A DNA stretch of 61,373 nucleotides from an uncultured Leucobacter sp. (GTDB lineage: Bacteria > Actinomycetota > Actinomycetes > Actinomycetales > Microbacteriaceae). The notes under the pieces were generated by a model, which worked only from the letters and a program-made list of their open reading frames with translations, made no database searches and was not told where the DNA came from. Where the stretch lies: contig CALCJF010000028.1 in NCBI GenBank assembly GCA_937967375.1, positions 1 to 61,373 of the forward strand, in the 5' to 3' direction. Position numbers and translations under genes: made by a program. Positions 47,251 through 55,403 of this stretch are shown in pieces. The stretch's first letter is position 1, and each line of letters opens with the position of its first letter.

Positions 47251-48125
47251 CCGAGCAGGGCACCAAGCAGGAGATCTTGATCGTCACGGGCATGTCTGGG
47301 GCCGGTCGAAGCACCGTCGCCAACGCGCTCGAAGACCTCGGCTGGTACGTCGTCGATAACCTGCCGCTCGCAATGCTGAAGACGCTTGCCGATATGGCAG
47401 ACCGTTCGGGCGGGGCACTGCCACGAATCGTCGCGGTGATCGACGTCCGCGGGCGCGACCTCTTCGAGGAGATCCAAGACACCGTCGCGCAGTTGCGAGA
47501 GAACGCTACGGTGCGCGTCGTGTTTCTCGACGCCACCGACGAGACGCTGGTGCGTCGCTACGAGTCGGTGCGCAGGCCGCAGCCATTTCAAGCTCAGGCT
47601 GGCAGCCTCTTCGACGGTATTCGTCTCGAGCGAGAGCGACTGCAAGAGTTGCGCGCCTCGAGTGACGTGGTCATTGACACCTCGCGTTACAACGTGCATG
47701 AGCTTTCGACGGCGACCCGCGAGCTGTTCAGCGACGAAGACACGCCCGGCCTGCAACTGTCGGTGCAGAGCTTCGGCTTCAAATACGGCACCCCTACTGA
47801 CGTCGACCTGATGGCAGACATGCGGTTCTTGCCAAACCCCTTCTGGGAGACCGAATTGCGGCCGCTGACAGGCGTTGACGCCGAGGTCAAAGAGTTCGTC
47901 ATGAGCCGCGAGGGCGCACAAGAATTTCTTGAGAATTACGTGGCAGCACTCGAGCCGATGCTTGCCGGTTACCAGCGCGAGAACAAACGACACGTCTCAC
48001 TCGCTGTAGGCTGTACCGGCGGCAAGCACCGTTCAGTTGCCATGGCACGCGAGCTCGCAGACCGACTCGCCTCATTGCCGGGAGTGCACGTGAGCTTGCG
48101 CCACCGTGATCTTGGCCGCGAATAG
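47247..48125 (+). CDS. rapZ: RapZ-family nucleotide-binding protein (YvcJ type)
   Basis: RapZ-family proteins are P-loop NTPases; in E. coli RapZ adapts RNase E to the GlmZ small RNA, while the actinobacterial role is unclear. The 292-residue protein has Walker A VTGMSGAGRSTVANALEDLG (residues about 11-30), DLGWYVVDNLP, VFLDATDETLVRRYESVRRP, and the C-terminal VGCTGGKHRSVAMARELADR, a conserved hallmark. GTG start in GTGA overlap with uvrC. whiA follows, as in most Gram-positive genomes. Confidence 0.95.
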   Translation: MTEQGTKQEILIVTGMSGAGRSTVANALEDLGWYVVDNLPLAMLKTLADMADRSGGALPRIVAVIDVRGRDLFEEIQDTVAQLRENATVRVVFLDATDETLVRRYESVRRPQPFQAQAGSLFDGIRLERERLQELRASSDVVIDTSRYNVHELSTATRELFSDEDTPGLQLSVQSFGFKYGTPTDVDLMADMRFLPNPFWETELRPLTGVDAEVKEFVMSREGAQEFLENYVAALEPMLAGYQRENKRHVSLAVGCTGGKHRSVAMARELADRLASLPGVHVSLRHRDLGRE

Positions 48126-48172
48126 CGCTGCCCAGATTCGCATTTTCTAGACACCCTTTGAAAGGAATCGGA

Positions 48173-49150
48173 TTGCCCTCGACCCCTGACGTGAAGAACG
48201 AACTGGTTCGCGTGGTCTCGCAGCAAGTGGGCGAGCGAATGAGCGAACTCGCAACAGTTTTGCGTCTCGCTGGTGGGCTGCACACGATTTCAGGCCGGAT
48301 CGCCCTTGAGGCAGAGTTGCACACACCAGCGATTGTGCAGCGAGTGAGAAAAGATCTTGCTGAGCTCTATGGCGTGCGTTCAGACGCAAAGCAGATGCCT
48401 GCAGCCTCGACCCGCCCGGGCTCGCCCCAGTTCGTCGTGCGCGTGCTTGACGGAGAGACCCTTGCTCGGCAGCTTGGCCTGCTCGATCAGAAGCGTCGCC
48501 CGATTCGTGGCCTTCCGAACCGCCTCACCACCGGATCGCCCGCAGAACTCGCCGCCATTTGGCGCGGCGCGTTTCTCGCGCGCGGCTCGGTGACCCCTCC
48601 TGGCCGCTCGGCCAGTCTCGAGATCCTGTGCCCGACGAACGAGGCAGCGATGGCACTCGTCGGTGCGGCGGGCCGCCTCGGCGTGCAGGCGAAAAGCCGG
48701 GAGATCCGAGGCCAGCACAAGGTGCTCATTCGCGACGGCGAGGTCATCGGCCAGATGCTTGGCATCATGGGCGCAGTGCAGGCGCAGGCGAAGTGGGACG
48801 AGCTTCGCAAAGCCCGCGAGACCCGCAACACGGCCAACCGCCTCGTGAACTTTGACGACGCGAACCTGCGGCGTAGCGCGCAGGCATCGGTTTCGGCGTG
48901 TGCCCGAGTCGAACGAGCTCTTGAGATCCTCGCCGACGACGTGCCTGAACACCTTCGCTACGCCGGTGAACTTCGCCTCACTCACCGCGACGCAAGTCTC
49001 GACGAACTGGGCACGAAAGCCGACCCGCCTCTGACGAAAGACGCGATTGCCGGCCGAATCAGGCGCCTGCTTGCACTGGCCGATAAGTCGGCTGAGCAAC
49101 AGGGCATTCCTGGCACCGACGCGAACCTGCCCGAAGAAATTGATGTGTAG
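48173..49150 (+). CDS. whiA: Sporulation/cell-division transcription factor WhiA
   Basis: WhiA combines a degenerate LAGLIDADG homing-endonuclease-like N-terminus with a C-terminal DNA-binding HTH; in Streptomyces it triggers sporulation septation, and in non-sporulating actinobacteria it is a conserved division/transcription factor. The 325-residue protein shows ELSRV-like opening (DVKNELVRVVSQQ), RGAFLARGSVTPPGRSASLE, NRLVNFDDANLRRSAQASVS and a closing TKDAIAGRIRRLLALADKSA. TTG 48173 is chosen because AAAGGAATCGGA precedes it; the frame opening at 48158 would start before the ribosome-binding site. Confidence 0.95.
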   Translation: MPSTPDVKNELVRVVSQQVGERMSELATVLRLAGGLHTISGRIALEAELHTPAIVQRVRKDLAELYGVRSDAKQMPAASTRPGSPQFVVRVLDGETLARQLGLLDQKRRPIRGLPNRLTTGSPAELAAIWRGAFLARGSVTPPGRSASLEILCPTNEAAMALVGAAGRLGVQAKSREIRGQHKVLIRDGEVIGQMLGIMGAVQAQAKWDELRKARETRNTANRLVNFDDANLRRSAQASVSACARVERALEILADDVPEHLRYAGELRLTHRDASLDELGTKADPPLTKDAIAGRIRRLLALADKSAEQQGIPGTDANLPEEIDV

Positions 49151-49174
49151 TTAAGCGCCGACGCGCGATAGCTT

Positions 49175-49180
49175 TAGATT
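49175..49180 (+). promoter_or_regulatory. Probable -10 for sodA
   Basis: TAGATT, 28 nt before ATG 49208; the short leader contains TGGAG as ribosome-binding site. Confidence 0.4.
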
Positions 49181-49207
49181 GAACACACCCCACGAATGGA
49201 GCACTCG

Positions 49208-49825
49208 ATGTCTGCGTACACTCTTCCCGAACTGCCCTACGATTACGCCGCACTTGAGCCGCACATCAGCGGCAAGATCATGCAGCTGCATCACGACAAG
49301 CACCACCAGGCGTACGTCACCGGGGCGAACGCTGCCCTCGACGCGCTTGCCGAGGCACGCGAGAGCGGCAACCTGGCAAACGTGAACAAGCTCGAGAAAG
49401 ATCTCGCGTTCAACGTTGGCGGTCACGTCAACCACACCATTTTCTGGAACAACCTGTCGCCCGAGGGTGGCGAGCGCCCCGAGGGCGAGCTCGCAGCCGC
49501 TCTCGACGAGTACTTCGGCTCGTTCGAGAAGTTTCAGGCTCACTTCACGGCGACCGCAATGGGGGTGCAGGGCAGCGGCTGGGCCGTGCTCGCATGGGAC
49601 GCACTCGGTCAGCGCGCAAACGTCGTGCAGCTCTTCGATCAGCAGGGCAACCTGCCCGCAGGCACCGTTCCGTTGCTGATGCTCGATGTGTGGGAGCACG
49701 CCTACTACCTCGACTACCTCAACGTTCGCGCCGACTACGTGAGCGCGTTCTGGAACATCGCCAACTGGGCTGACGTCGCGAAGCGCTTCGACGCGGCTCG
49801 TGCGCAGACTCCCGGCCTGATCTAG
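49208..49825 (+). CDS. sodA: Superoxide dismutase (Mn/Fe)
   Basis: SodA disproportionates superoxide. The 205-residue protein carries the metal ligands in MQLHHDKHHQAYV (first His), GGHVNHTIFWNNLSP (second His), and MLDVWEHAYYLDY (Asp and His). ATG 49208 is preferred over ATG 49196 because TGGAG lies just upstream and SAYTLPELPYDYAALEPHIS is the usual beginning. Metal choice (Mn or Fe) cannot be fixed by eye. In many related genomes gapA lies between this region and pgk; here pgk follows after 33 bp. Confidence 0.96.
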   Translation: MSAYTLPELPYDYAALEPHISGKIMQLHHDKHHQAYVTGANAALDALAEARESGNLANVNKLEKDLAFNVGGHVNHTIFWNNLSPEGGERPEGELAAALDEYFGSFEKFQAHFTATAMGVQGSGWAVLAWDALGQRANVVQLFDQQGNLPAGTVPLLMLDVWEHAYYLDYLNVRADYVSAFWNIANWADVAKRFDAARAQTPGLI

Positions 49826-49858
49826 TCCAATTTCTTTCCGAGAGGATCACACCAAGCG

Positions 49859-51061
49859 ATGCGCACACTTGAGTCACTGGGTGACCTGCGTTCACAGACG
49901 GTCGTCGTTCGATGCGACCTGAATGTTCCGCTGAAAGAGGGGGTGATCACCGACGACGGCCGCATTCGCGCTTCACTCACGACGATTCGTGAGCTTCGCG
50001 AGGGCGGTGCCCGCGTCGTCTTGATCAGCCACCTCGGCCGGCCGAGCGGTGAGCCGGAGGCGAAGTACTCGCTGCAGCCTGTGGCTGTGCGCATGGCTGA
50101 GCTGCTCGGGAGCCCCGTCGGTTTTGTTTCTGAGACCGTCGGTGCCGCTGCTACCGCCGCCGTGGCGGCGCTCGAGGACGGCGACGTGGTGCTGCTCGAG
50201 AACCTGCGCTTCAACGCGGGCGAGACGAGCAAGGACGATGAGACCCGCCGGGCCTTCGCCGAGCAGCTCGCTGCCTTCGGTCATGCATTCGTGTCTGACG
50301 GCTTCGGGGTGGTGCACCGCAAACAGGCGAGCGTCTACGATCTCGCTCAGCTGCTGCCAAGTGCCGCTGGCCGTCTCGTGGCCGGCGAACTCGAGGTGCT
50401 GAAGCGCCTCACCGAGTCGCCTGAGCGCCCGTACACCGTGGTGCTTGGCGGCTCGAAAGTGAGCGACAAGCTGGGCGTGATCTCGCACCTGCTCGAGCGC
50501 GTCGATACCCTGCTGATCGGCGGCGGCATGCTCTTTACCTTCCTCGCGGCACAGGGCCACAAGGTGGGCGCGAGCCTGCTCGAGGCAGACCAGCTCGACA
50601 CGGTGCGCGGCTACCTCGCCGATGCCGATCGACTTGGCGTTCGGATCGTGCTGCCAACCGACATCGTGGTTGCCGAGGCCTTCGCCGCTGATGCCGCGCA
50701 CGAAGTGGTTGCCGCAGATTCGATCGAGAGCAGCAGCTTCGGAGAGTCGGGGCTCGGCCTCGACATCGGCCCGGCCTCGGCTCGATCCTTTGCCGAAGTG
50801 ATTGAGAAGTCATCGACGGTGTTCTGGAACGGGCCGATGGGTGTGTTCGAGATGCCGGCGTTCGCTGCTGGTACCCGTACCGTCGCTCGCGCACTCACTG
50901 AAACCGACGGCTTCACGGTCGTTGGTGGCGGTGATTCTGCCGCCGCTGTGCGCGCGCTCGGCTTTGCCGATGAGCAGTTCGGCCACATCTCGACTGGCGG
51001 TGGGGCAAGCCTCGAATATCTCGAGGGCAAGAATCTTCCTGGATTGGAGGTGCTTGCGTGA
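49859..51061 (+). CDS. pgk: Phosphoglycerate kinase
   Basis: Pgk makes ATP in glycolysis from 1,3-bisphosphoglycerate. The 400-residue protein has VVRCDLNVPLKEGVITDD, LISHLGRPSGE, the hinge LGGSKVSDKLGVI, VFWNGPMGVFEMPAFAAGT and the nucleotide loop VVGGGDSAAAVRALGFADEQ. GAGAGGA precedes the ATG. It overlaps tpiA by 4 nt (GTGA). gapA, commonly upstream in actinobacteria, is missing here. Confidence 0.97.
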   Translation: MRTLESLGDLRSQTVVVRCDLNVPLKEGVITDDGRIRASLTTIRELREGGARVVLISHLGRPSGEPEAKYSLQPVAVRMAELLGSPVGFVSETVGAAATAAVAALEDGDVVLLENLRFNAGETSKDDETRRAFAEQLAAFGHAFVSDGFGVVHRKQASVYDLAQLLPSAAGRLVAGELEVLKRLTESPERPYTVVLGGSKVSDKLGVISHLLERVDTLLIGGGMLFTFLAAQGHKVGASLLEADQLDTVRGYLADADRLGVRIVLPTDIVVAEAFAADAAHEVVAADSIESSSFGESGLGLDIGPASARSFAEVIEKSSTVFWNGPMGVFEMPAFAAGTRTVARALTETDGFTVVGGGDSAAAVRALGFADEQFGHISTGGGASLEYLEGKNLPGLEVLA

Positions 51062-51918
51062 GCGAGCAGCAGAACGACGTGATCGAGGCGGCACCCGCCG
51101 CGGAACAGCAGGCCGCGGCTCAGGAACAGTTTGCGGCGCGAGTGCCCTTGATTGCCGGCAACTGGAAGATGAATCTCGATCATCTGCAAGCGATTGCCCT
51201 CGTGCAGAAGCTGGCGTGGTCGCTGAAAGACGTGAAGCACGACTTCTCTGGTGTCGAGGTGGCGGTGTTTCCTCCGTTCACCGACCTTCGTTCGGTGCAG
51301 ACCTTGCTCGCTGCAGACAAGCTCGCGCTCGCACTCGGTGCGCAAGACGTGTCGCCGCACCTCTCGGGCGCGTACACCGGCGACGTCTCGGCCCAGTTTC
51401 TCGCGAAACTCGACACCCGCTATGTGCTCGTCGGTCACTCGGAACGCCGCCACGGGCACGGCGAGAGCGACGAAACAGTTTCGGCGAAGGCCGGCGCGGT
51501 TGCGGCTCAGGGCATGACTCCCATGATCTGTGTCGGCGAGACCGCCGAAGATCTTGAAGAGCAGGGGGCCGCCGCCGTGCCGCTCGTGCAGCTCGAGGCT
51601 GCAATCGCAGGCCTGCCGAAAGATGCTTCGTTCGTCGTCGCTTACGAGCCTGTATGGGCTATCGGCAGTGGCGACCCCGCAACTGCTGAGCAGGCAGAGT
51701 CCGTGTGTGCCGCACTGCGCGCACGTATCTCGGAGCTTCTCGGCGCAAAGGTTGCAGCCGAGACGCGCGTGCTCTACGGGGGCTCGGTGACCAGCCAGAA
51801 TGTGGCCGGTTTCTTGCGTCAGCCGAACATCGACGGTGCTCTTGTCGGCGGCGCAAGCCTTGACTCGCAGGAGTTTTCTCGCATCGTGCAGTTCAAGAAG
51901 CACGTGACGGGCGCCTAA
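51058..51918 (+). CDS. tpiA: Triosephosphate isomerase
   Basis: TpiA interconverts DHAP and G3P. The 286-residue protein has the core IAGNWKMN, YVLVGHSERR with the catalytic His, YEPVWAIGSG with the catalytic Glu, and YGGSVTSQN. It carries about 26 extra N-terminal residues, Gln/Glu/Ala-rich, before the usual start of the barrel. GTG overlaps the pgk stop. It is followed by secG behind a TATACT -10. Confidence 0.97.
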   Translation: MSEQQNDVIEAAPAAEQQAAAQEQFAARVPLIAGNWKMNLDHLQAIALVQKLAWSLKDVKHDFSGVEVAVFPPFTDLRSVQTLLAADKLALALGAQDVSPHLSGAYTGDVSAQFLAKLDTRYVLVGHSERRHGHGESDETVSAKAGAVAAQGMTPMICVGETAEDLEEQGAAAVPLVQLEAAIAGLPKDASFVVAYEPVWAIGSGDPATAEQAESVCAALRARISELLGAKVAAETRVLYGGSVTSQNVAGFLRQPNIDGALVGGASLDSQEFSRIVQFKKHVTGA

Positions 51919-51922
51919 GCGT

Positions 51923-51928
51923 TATACT
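51923..51928 (+). promoter_or_regulatory. Probable -10 for secG
   Basis: TATACT just after the tpiA stop, 37 nt before the secG GTG; GAAAGGGC is the ribosome-binding site. Confidence 0.45.
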
Positions 51929-51964
51929 GGTCGTTGGTTTGTATACATTGAAAGGGCTGCTCTA

Positions 51965-52213
51965 GTGCTCATTTTGAAGATCGCACTGATCTGCGTGTTG
52001 GTGCTCACGAGCCTGCTGCTCACTCTGTTCATCCTGTTGCACAAGGGCAGGGGTGGTGGCCTCTCAGACATGTTCGGCGGCGGCGTCACCTCGAGCCTCG
52101 GCTCGTCCGGCGTCGCAGAGCGCAACCTGAACCGCATCACGATTGTCGTTTCGCTCGTGTGGTTCGCCGCGATCGTCGGCCTCGGGCTGATCGCCCGTTT
52201 CTCGGTCGTGTAG
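51965..52213 (+). CDS. secG: Preprotein translocase subunit SecG
   Basis: SecG is the small accessory subunit of the SecYEG channel. The 82-residue protein has two helices (LKIALICVLVLTSLLLTLFI and IVVSLVWFAAIVGLGLIARF) flanking the conserved LLHKGRGGGLSDMFGGG loop. pgk-tpiA-secG is a widely conserved actinobacterial order. GTG start after GAAAGGG. Confidence 0.95.
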   Translation: MLILKIALICVLVLTSLLLTLFILLHKGRGGGLSDMFGGGVTSSLGSSGVAERNLNRITIVVSLVWFAAIVGLGLIARFSVV

Positions 52214-52269
52214 CGTGCCGATTGGCCGAAATTTTGCGGTCGATCAGGCAATAACAGGATTTACTTCAC

Positions 52270-52281
52270 GGACTTCGGTCC
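52270..52281 (+). promoter_or_regulatory. UUCG-tetraloop hairpin in the rbpA leader
   Basis: GGAC-TTCG-GTCC, a 4-bp stem capped by the stable C(UUCG)G tetraloop, just upstream of the GAAAGG ribosome-binding site. Confidence 0.45.
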
Positions 52282-52296
52282 ACAGAAAGGTGTGAC

Positions 52297-52665
52297 GTGT
52301 CTGGCAGCAATGCGATTCGCGGAGCCCGAGTCGGCTCGGGCCCTATGGGTGAGATGGATCACGGAGTGCGTGCAGAGCGCATCGCCGTTCCGTACTATGA
52401 CATTCTCGGCAACGAAACCGTTCGCTACTTTGCGGCAGACGTCGATCCGGAAGAGATTCCCGATCAGATCGACTCGCCGCACAGCGGCCTTCCTGCCGGT
52501 CGCGACCAGCAGAACCCGCCGGAGCTGCTGAAGAACGAGCCTTACAAGACGCACCTCGCCTATGTGAAGGAGCGCCGTACGCCGGAAGAGGCAGAAGAGC
52601 TGCTCGAGCAGGCATTGCAGAAGTTGCGTGAGCGCCGCGGCAGCGCCGCTCCGACGGCAGCATAG
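52297..52665 (+). CDS. rbpA: RNA polymerase-binding protein RbpA
   Basis: RbpA binds sigma and core RNA polymerase and stabilises open complexes; it is an actinobacterial factor. The 122-residue protein has the N-terminal AIRGARVGSGPMGEMDHG, the basic-linker-like RIAVPYYDILGNETVRYFAA, and the C-terminal sigma-interaction helices THLAYVKERRTPEEAEELLE. It lacks cysteines, so the zinc ribbon of some RbpAs is absent. GTG start after GAAAGG. A strong terminator follows. Confidence 0.92.
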   Translation: MSGSNAIRGARVGSGPMGEMDHGVRAERIAVPYYDILGNETVRYFAADVDPEEIPDQIDSPHSGLPAGRDQQNPPELLKNEPYKTHLAYVKERRTPEEAEELLEQALQKLRERRGSAAPTAA

Positions 52666-52678
52666 TTTGCTTGAATGA

Positions 52679-52708
52679 AAAATGGGCCCCATCATCGGGG
52701 CCCATTTT
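52679..52708. terminator. Rho-independent terminator of rbpA (bidirectional)
   Basis: 12-bp stem AAAATGGGCCCC / GGGGCCCATTTT with loop ATCATC, followed by TTGTTT on the plus strand. Lies between convergent rbpA and pgi and should serve both. Confidence 0.9.
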
Positions 52709-52761
52709 TTGTTTCCTTGCGGCTACTACTGCTTGCGCGGCGGCTGCTTGGTGCGCTGAGG

Positions 52762-54270
52762 CTACTGCGCGAGCCTCAGCACCGTTCTGCCGCGATCCTC
52801 GAGCACCTCGCGGTCGCCGCGAGCCTGTGCGCGCATCAGCGCACCAAAACCGGCCGTCGTCTCGGGGCCGACCGGCAACTCTTTCGCCGCGTCATCGATG
52901 AGCTGCACGAAAGCCCCGAGCGCCGGGCCTCCCTTGTGCAGTTGACCTGTGGAGTGCAGGTAACGGGGCCCCCAGCCGAGCGCTATCGGCACGCCGAGCT
53001 CGGCGGCGAGGCGCTCACGCAAGCGCACGGCCCGCGCACCGAGGGCTGACTCGCGGTCGACAAACGCCTGGATCGCGACGTACCCGTTCTCTGAGACAGC
53101 TCGTTTCAACTGCTCGATCAGTTCATCCTCGCGCGCAGCCTCGTCGTCACCGAGCGGTTCGGCCACTCGCTGCAGCGCTGAGCGGGCGGCAACCTTCGCG
53201 GCCTCGACATCTGGCTGGTCGAACGGGTTGATACGCATGATGCGGCCGAGAGCCGCCGTGGCTACCTCCCAGAGCAGCAGTTGCGCACCCAGTGGGGCCC
53301 CCAGCGCGATATCGACCGTCTCGTTGTTCGCCGAGGCATTGAGCCCGATAGCAAGCGCGTGAGGGGGAGGGGCCGAGAGTTCGTACGCGTCGGCGGGCAG
53401 GGCGACCGGCAGCACGCCGGTGCCTTCCTTTCCCGTTGACTCTGCGACGAGTTGCTCGATCCAGTCGCTCAGGCCCCAGCTTTGACTGCCGTTTTCGTCG
53501 CTCTCGCTGAGCAATAGCACGTAACGCTGTGGCAGTGCTGCCGCAATCGCAGCGGCGAGCCTGAGCGCGGGGTTCTCGGGGGCGTCTGTGAACAATAGTT
53601 CGTGCACATCCCGGGCCTCTGCGAGCACGCGCCCCATGTCGGCCCCCGCGAGCACCGTCGGAACAATGCCGAACGCCGTCAGTGCTGAGAATCGACCGCC
53701 CACATTCGGGTCTGCCAGAAAGACGCGGTAGCCCTGCTCGGTCTCGGTCGAAAGCGGCGACCCGGGATCGGTCACATAGAACACGTGCGCCCTGGGATCG
53801 AGGCCCGCCGAGAGAAACGCTGCAAGAAAAGTCTCGGCATGCGATCGAGTTTCGATGGTGCCCCCAGACTTCGACGACACCACAACTGCGGTACGCGTCA
53901 GATCGCCGGCGAGCGCATGACGAACCACATCAGGGTGCGTCGAATCGAGCACAACAAGCTGCACTTCGGCTTCGCTTGCAATGACCTCTGGGCCGAGGCT
54001 CGATCCGCCCATGCCGCAGAGCACGATGCGATCGATGCCGTGAGCCCGCAACTCGTCACGAAGCTGGGTCGCCTCTTCCAGCACCTGCTCTGCAGCCGCA
54101 AACGGGTCTACCCAGCCCAGCCGCATCGATGCTTCGTCGCGTGCTGCCTCACCCCAGAGAGTGTCGTCTTGCGAAAGAAGCCTGCTCGCGAAGTGCCCTT
54201 CACAGAGTTGCCGCAGAGGCGCCTGTGCGGCGAGTTCAAGCTCGTTTCGAATGCTGAGCTGAACTGTCAT
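52762..54270 (-). CDS. pgi: Glucose-6-phosphate isomerase
   Basis: Pgi interconverts glucose-6-phosphate and fructose-6-phosphate. The 502-residue protein is the Actinobacteria/cyanobacteria-type isomerase: LCGMGGSSLGPEVIASE, VVVSSKSGGTIETRSHAETF, VTDPGSPL, GRFSALTAFGIVPTVLAG and SDWIEQLVAESTGKEGTGVL. The ATG at 54270 overlaps the tal stop (ATGA), so translation is coupled; the longer frame lies in tal. Last gene of tkt-tal-pgi. In many actinobacteria zwf-opcA-pgl follow pgi; here rbpA follows directly. Confidence 0.95.
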   Translation of the reverse strand: MTVQLSIRNELELAAQAPLRQLCEGHFASRLLSQDDTLWGEAARDEASMRLGWVDPFAAAEQVLEEATQLRDELRAHGIDRIVLCGMGGSSLGPEVIASEAEVQLVVLDSTHPDVVRHALAGDLTRTAVVVSSKSGGTIETRSHAETFLAAFLSAGLDPRAHVFYVTDPGSPLSTETEQGYRVFLADPNVGGRFSALTAFGIVPTVLAGADMGRVLAEARDVHELLFTDAPENPALRLAAAIAAALPQRYVLLLSESDENGSQSWGLSDWIEQLVAESTGKEGTGVLPVALPADAYELSAPPPHALAIGLNASANNETVDIALGAPLGAQLLLWEVATAALGRIMRINPFDQPDVEAAKVAARSALQRVAEPLGDDEAAREDELIEQLKRAVSENGYVAIQAFVDRESALGARAVRLRERLAAELGVPIALGWGPRYLHSTGQLHKGGPALGAFVQLIDDAAKELPVGPETTAGFGALMRAQARGDREVLEDRGRTVLRLAQ

Positions 54271-55376
54271 GCGGCCTCCGCCAACGCGCCTTCTACCGTC
54301 ATCAGTAGCTCGGCCCAAGAAGCCTCGAACTTCTGCAGCCCCTCGATCTCGAGCAGTTCGGTGACCTCGTTGTAGTCAATGCCGAGCCCGTCGAGCGCGT
54401 TCAGCACGAGATCGCTTTCACGGTACGCATCCGTCACGGTGTCGCCCGCAGTTTCGCCGTGGTCGGCGAACGCGTTCAGCGTCGCCTCGGGCATGGTGTT
54501 GACCACATCTGCCGCGACGAGGCCCGCCACGTAGAGGGTGTCTGGCAGTGCGGGATCCTTCACGCCTGTCGACGCCCAGAGCGGGCGCTGCAGGTTTGCA
54601 CCGAGATCGAGCAGCATGCGAGCGCGCTCGCTCGAGAAGCCCTGTTCGAACACCTCGTATGCGAGGCGAGCGTTCGCTAGGCCTGCCTGAGACTTCAATG
54701 CGAGTGCCTCGGGGGTGCCGAGAGCGGTGAGCCGACCGTCGATCTCAGTGTCGACGCGCGATACGAAGAACGAGGCAACCGAGTGGATCTTCGAAATATC
54801 GTGGCCCGCGGCGCGTGCGCGCTCGAGACCGACCAGGTATGCGTTGATGACCTGGCGGTAGCGAGTCAGGCTGAAGATGAGCGTGACGTTGACGCTGATT
54901 CCTGAGCCGATGACCTCGCTGATCGCTTCGAGGCCCTCGACAGTCGCGGGAATCTTGATCATCGCATTTGGGCGATCGACCTTTGCCCAGAGCTCGCGAG
55001 CCTGAGCGATCGTGCCTGCGGTGTCGCGTGCAAGCACGGGGGAGACCTCGATCGACACGCGGCCATCTCGACCGTGGCTCGCGGCATAGACCGGTGCAAG
55101 CACGTCGCAAGCGTCGGCGACGTCGGCGCACATCAGCTCGAACACGGTCTGTTCAGCGCCGGAGCCCGCGAGAGCGGCGGAGGCGATGCGGTCACCGTAG
55201 CCGGTGCCCGAGCCGATCGCATTCGCGAAGATGGTCGGGTTCGTGGTGACTCCGACCACGTTCTGGGTCGCGATCATCTCGGCGAGATTGCCGCTGTCGA
55301 TACGGGCGCGCGAAAGGTCGTCAAGCCAAATGCTGACACCGGCCGCGCTGAGTTCGGTGTTGCGTTGATTGCTCAT
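54267..55376 (-). CDS. tal: Transaldolase
   Basis: Tal transfers a dihydroxyacetone unit in the pentose-phosphate pathway. The 369-residue protein has the family signatures VVGVTTNPTIFANAIG and NAMIKIPATVEGLEAI with the Schiff-base lysine in MIKIPAT, plus SVNVTLIFSLTRYRQVINAY. GGAGG precedes the ATG. It lies 27 bp after tkt and overlaps pgi by 4 nt, forming a non-oxidative pentose-phosphate operon. Confidence 0.97.
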   Translation of the reverse strand: MSNQRNTELSAAGVSIWLDDLSRARIDSGNLAEMIATQNVVGVTTNPTIFANAIGSGTGYGDRIASAALAGSGAEQTVFELMCADVADACDVLAPVYAASHGRDGRVSIEVSPVLARDTAGTIAQARELWAKVDRPNAMIKIPATVEGLEAISEVIGSGISVNVTLIFSLTRYRQVINAYLVGLERARAAGHDISKIHSVASFFVSRVDTEIDGRLTALGTPEALALKSQAGLANARLAYEVFEQGFSSERARMLLDLGANLQRPLWASTGVKDPALPDTLYVAGLVAADVVNTMPEATLNAFADHGETAGDTVTDAYRESDLVLNALDGLGIDYNEVTELLEIEGLQKFEASWAELLMTVEGALAEAA

Positions 55377-55403
55377 TGGTGCCTCCGATAGCAGTGTGCG
55401 GGC

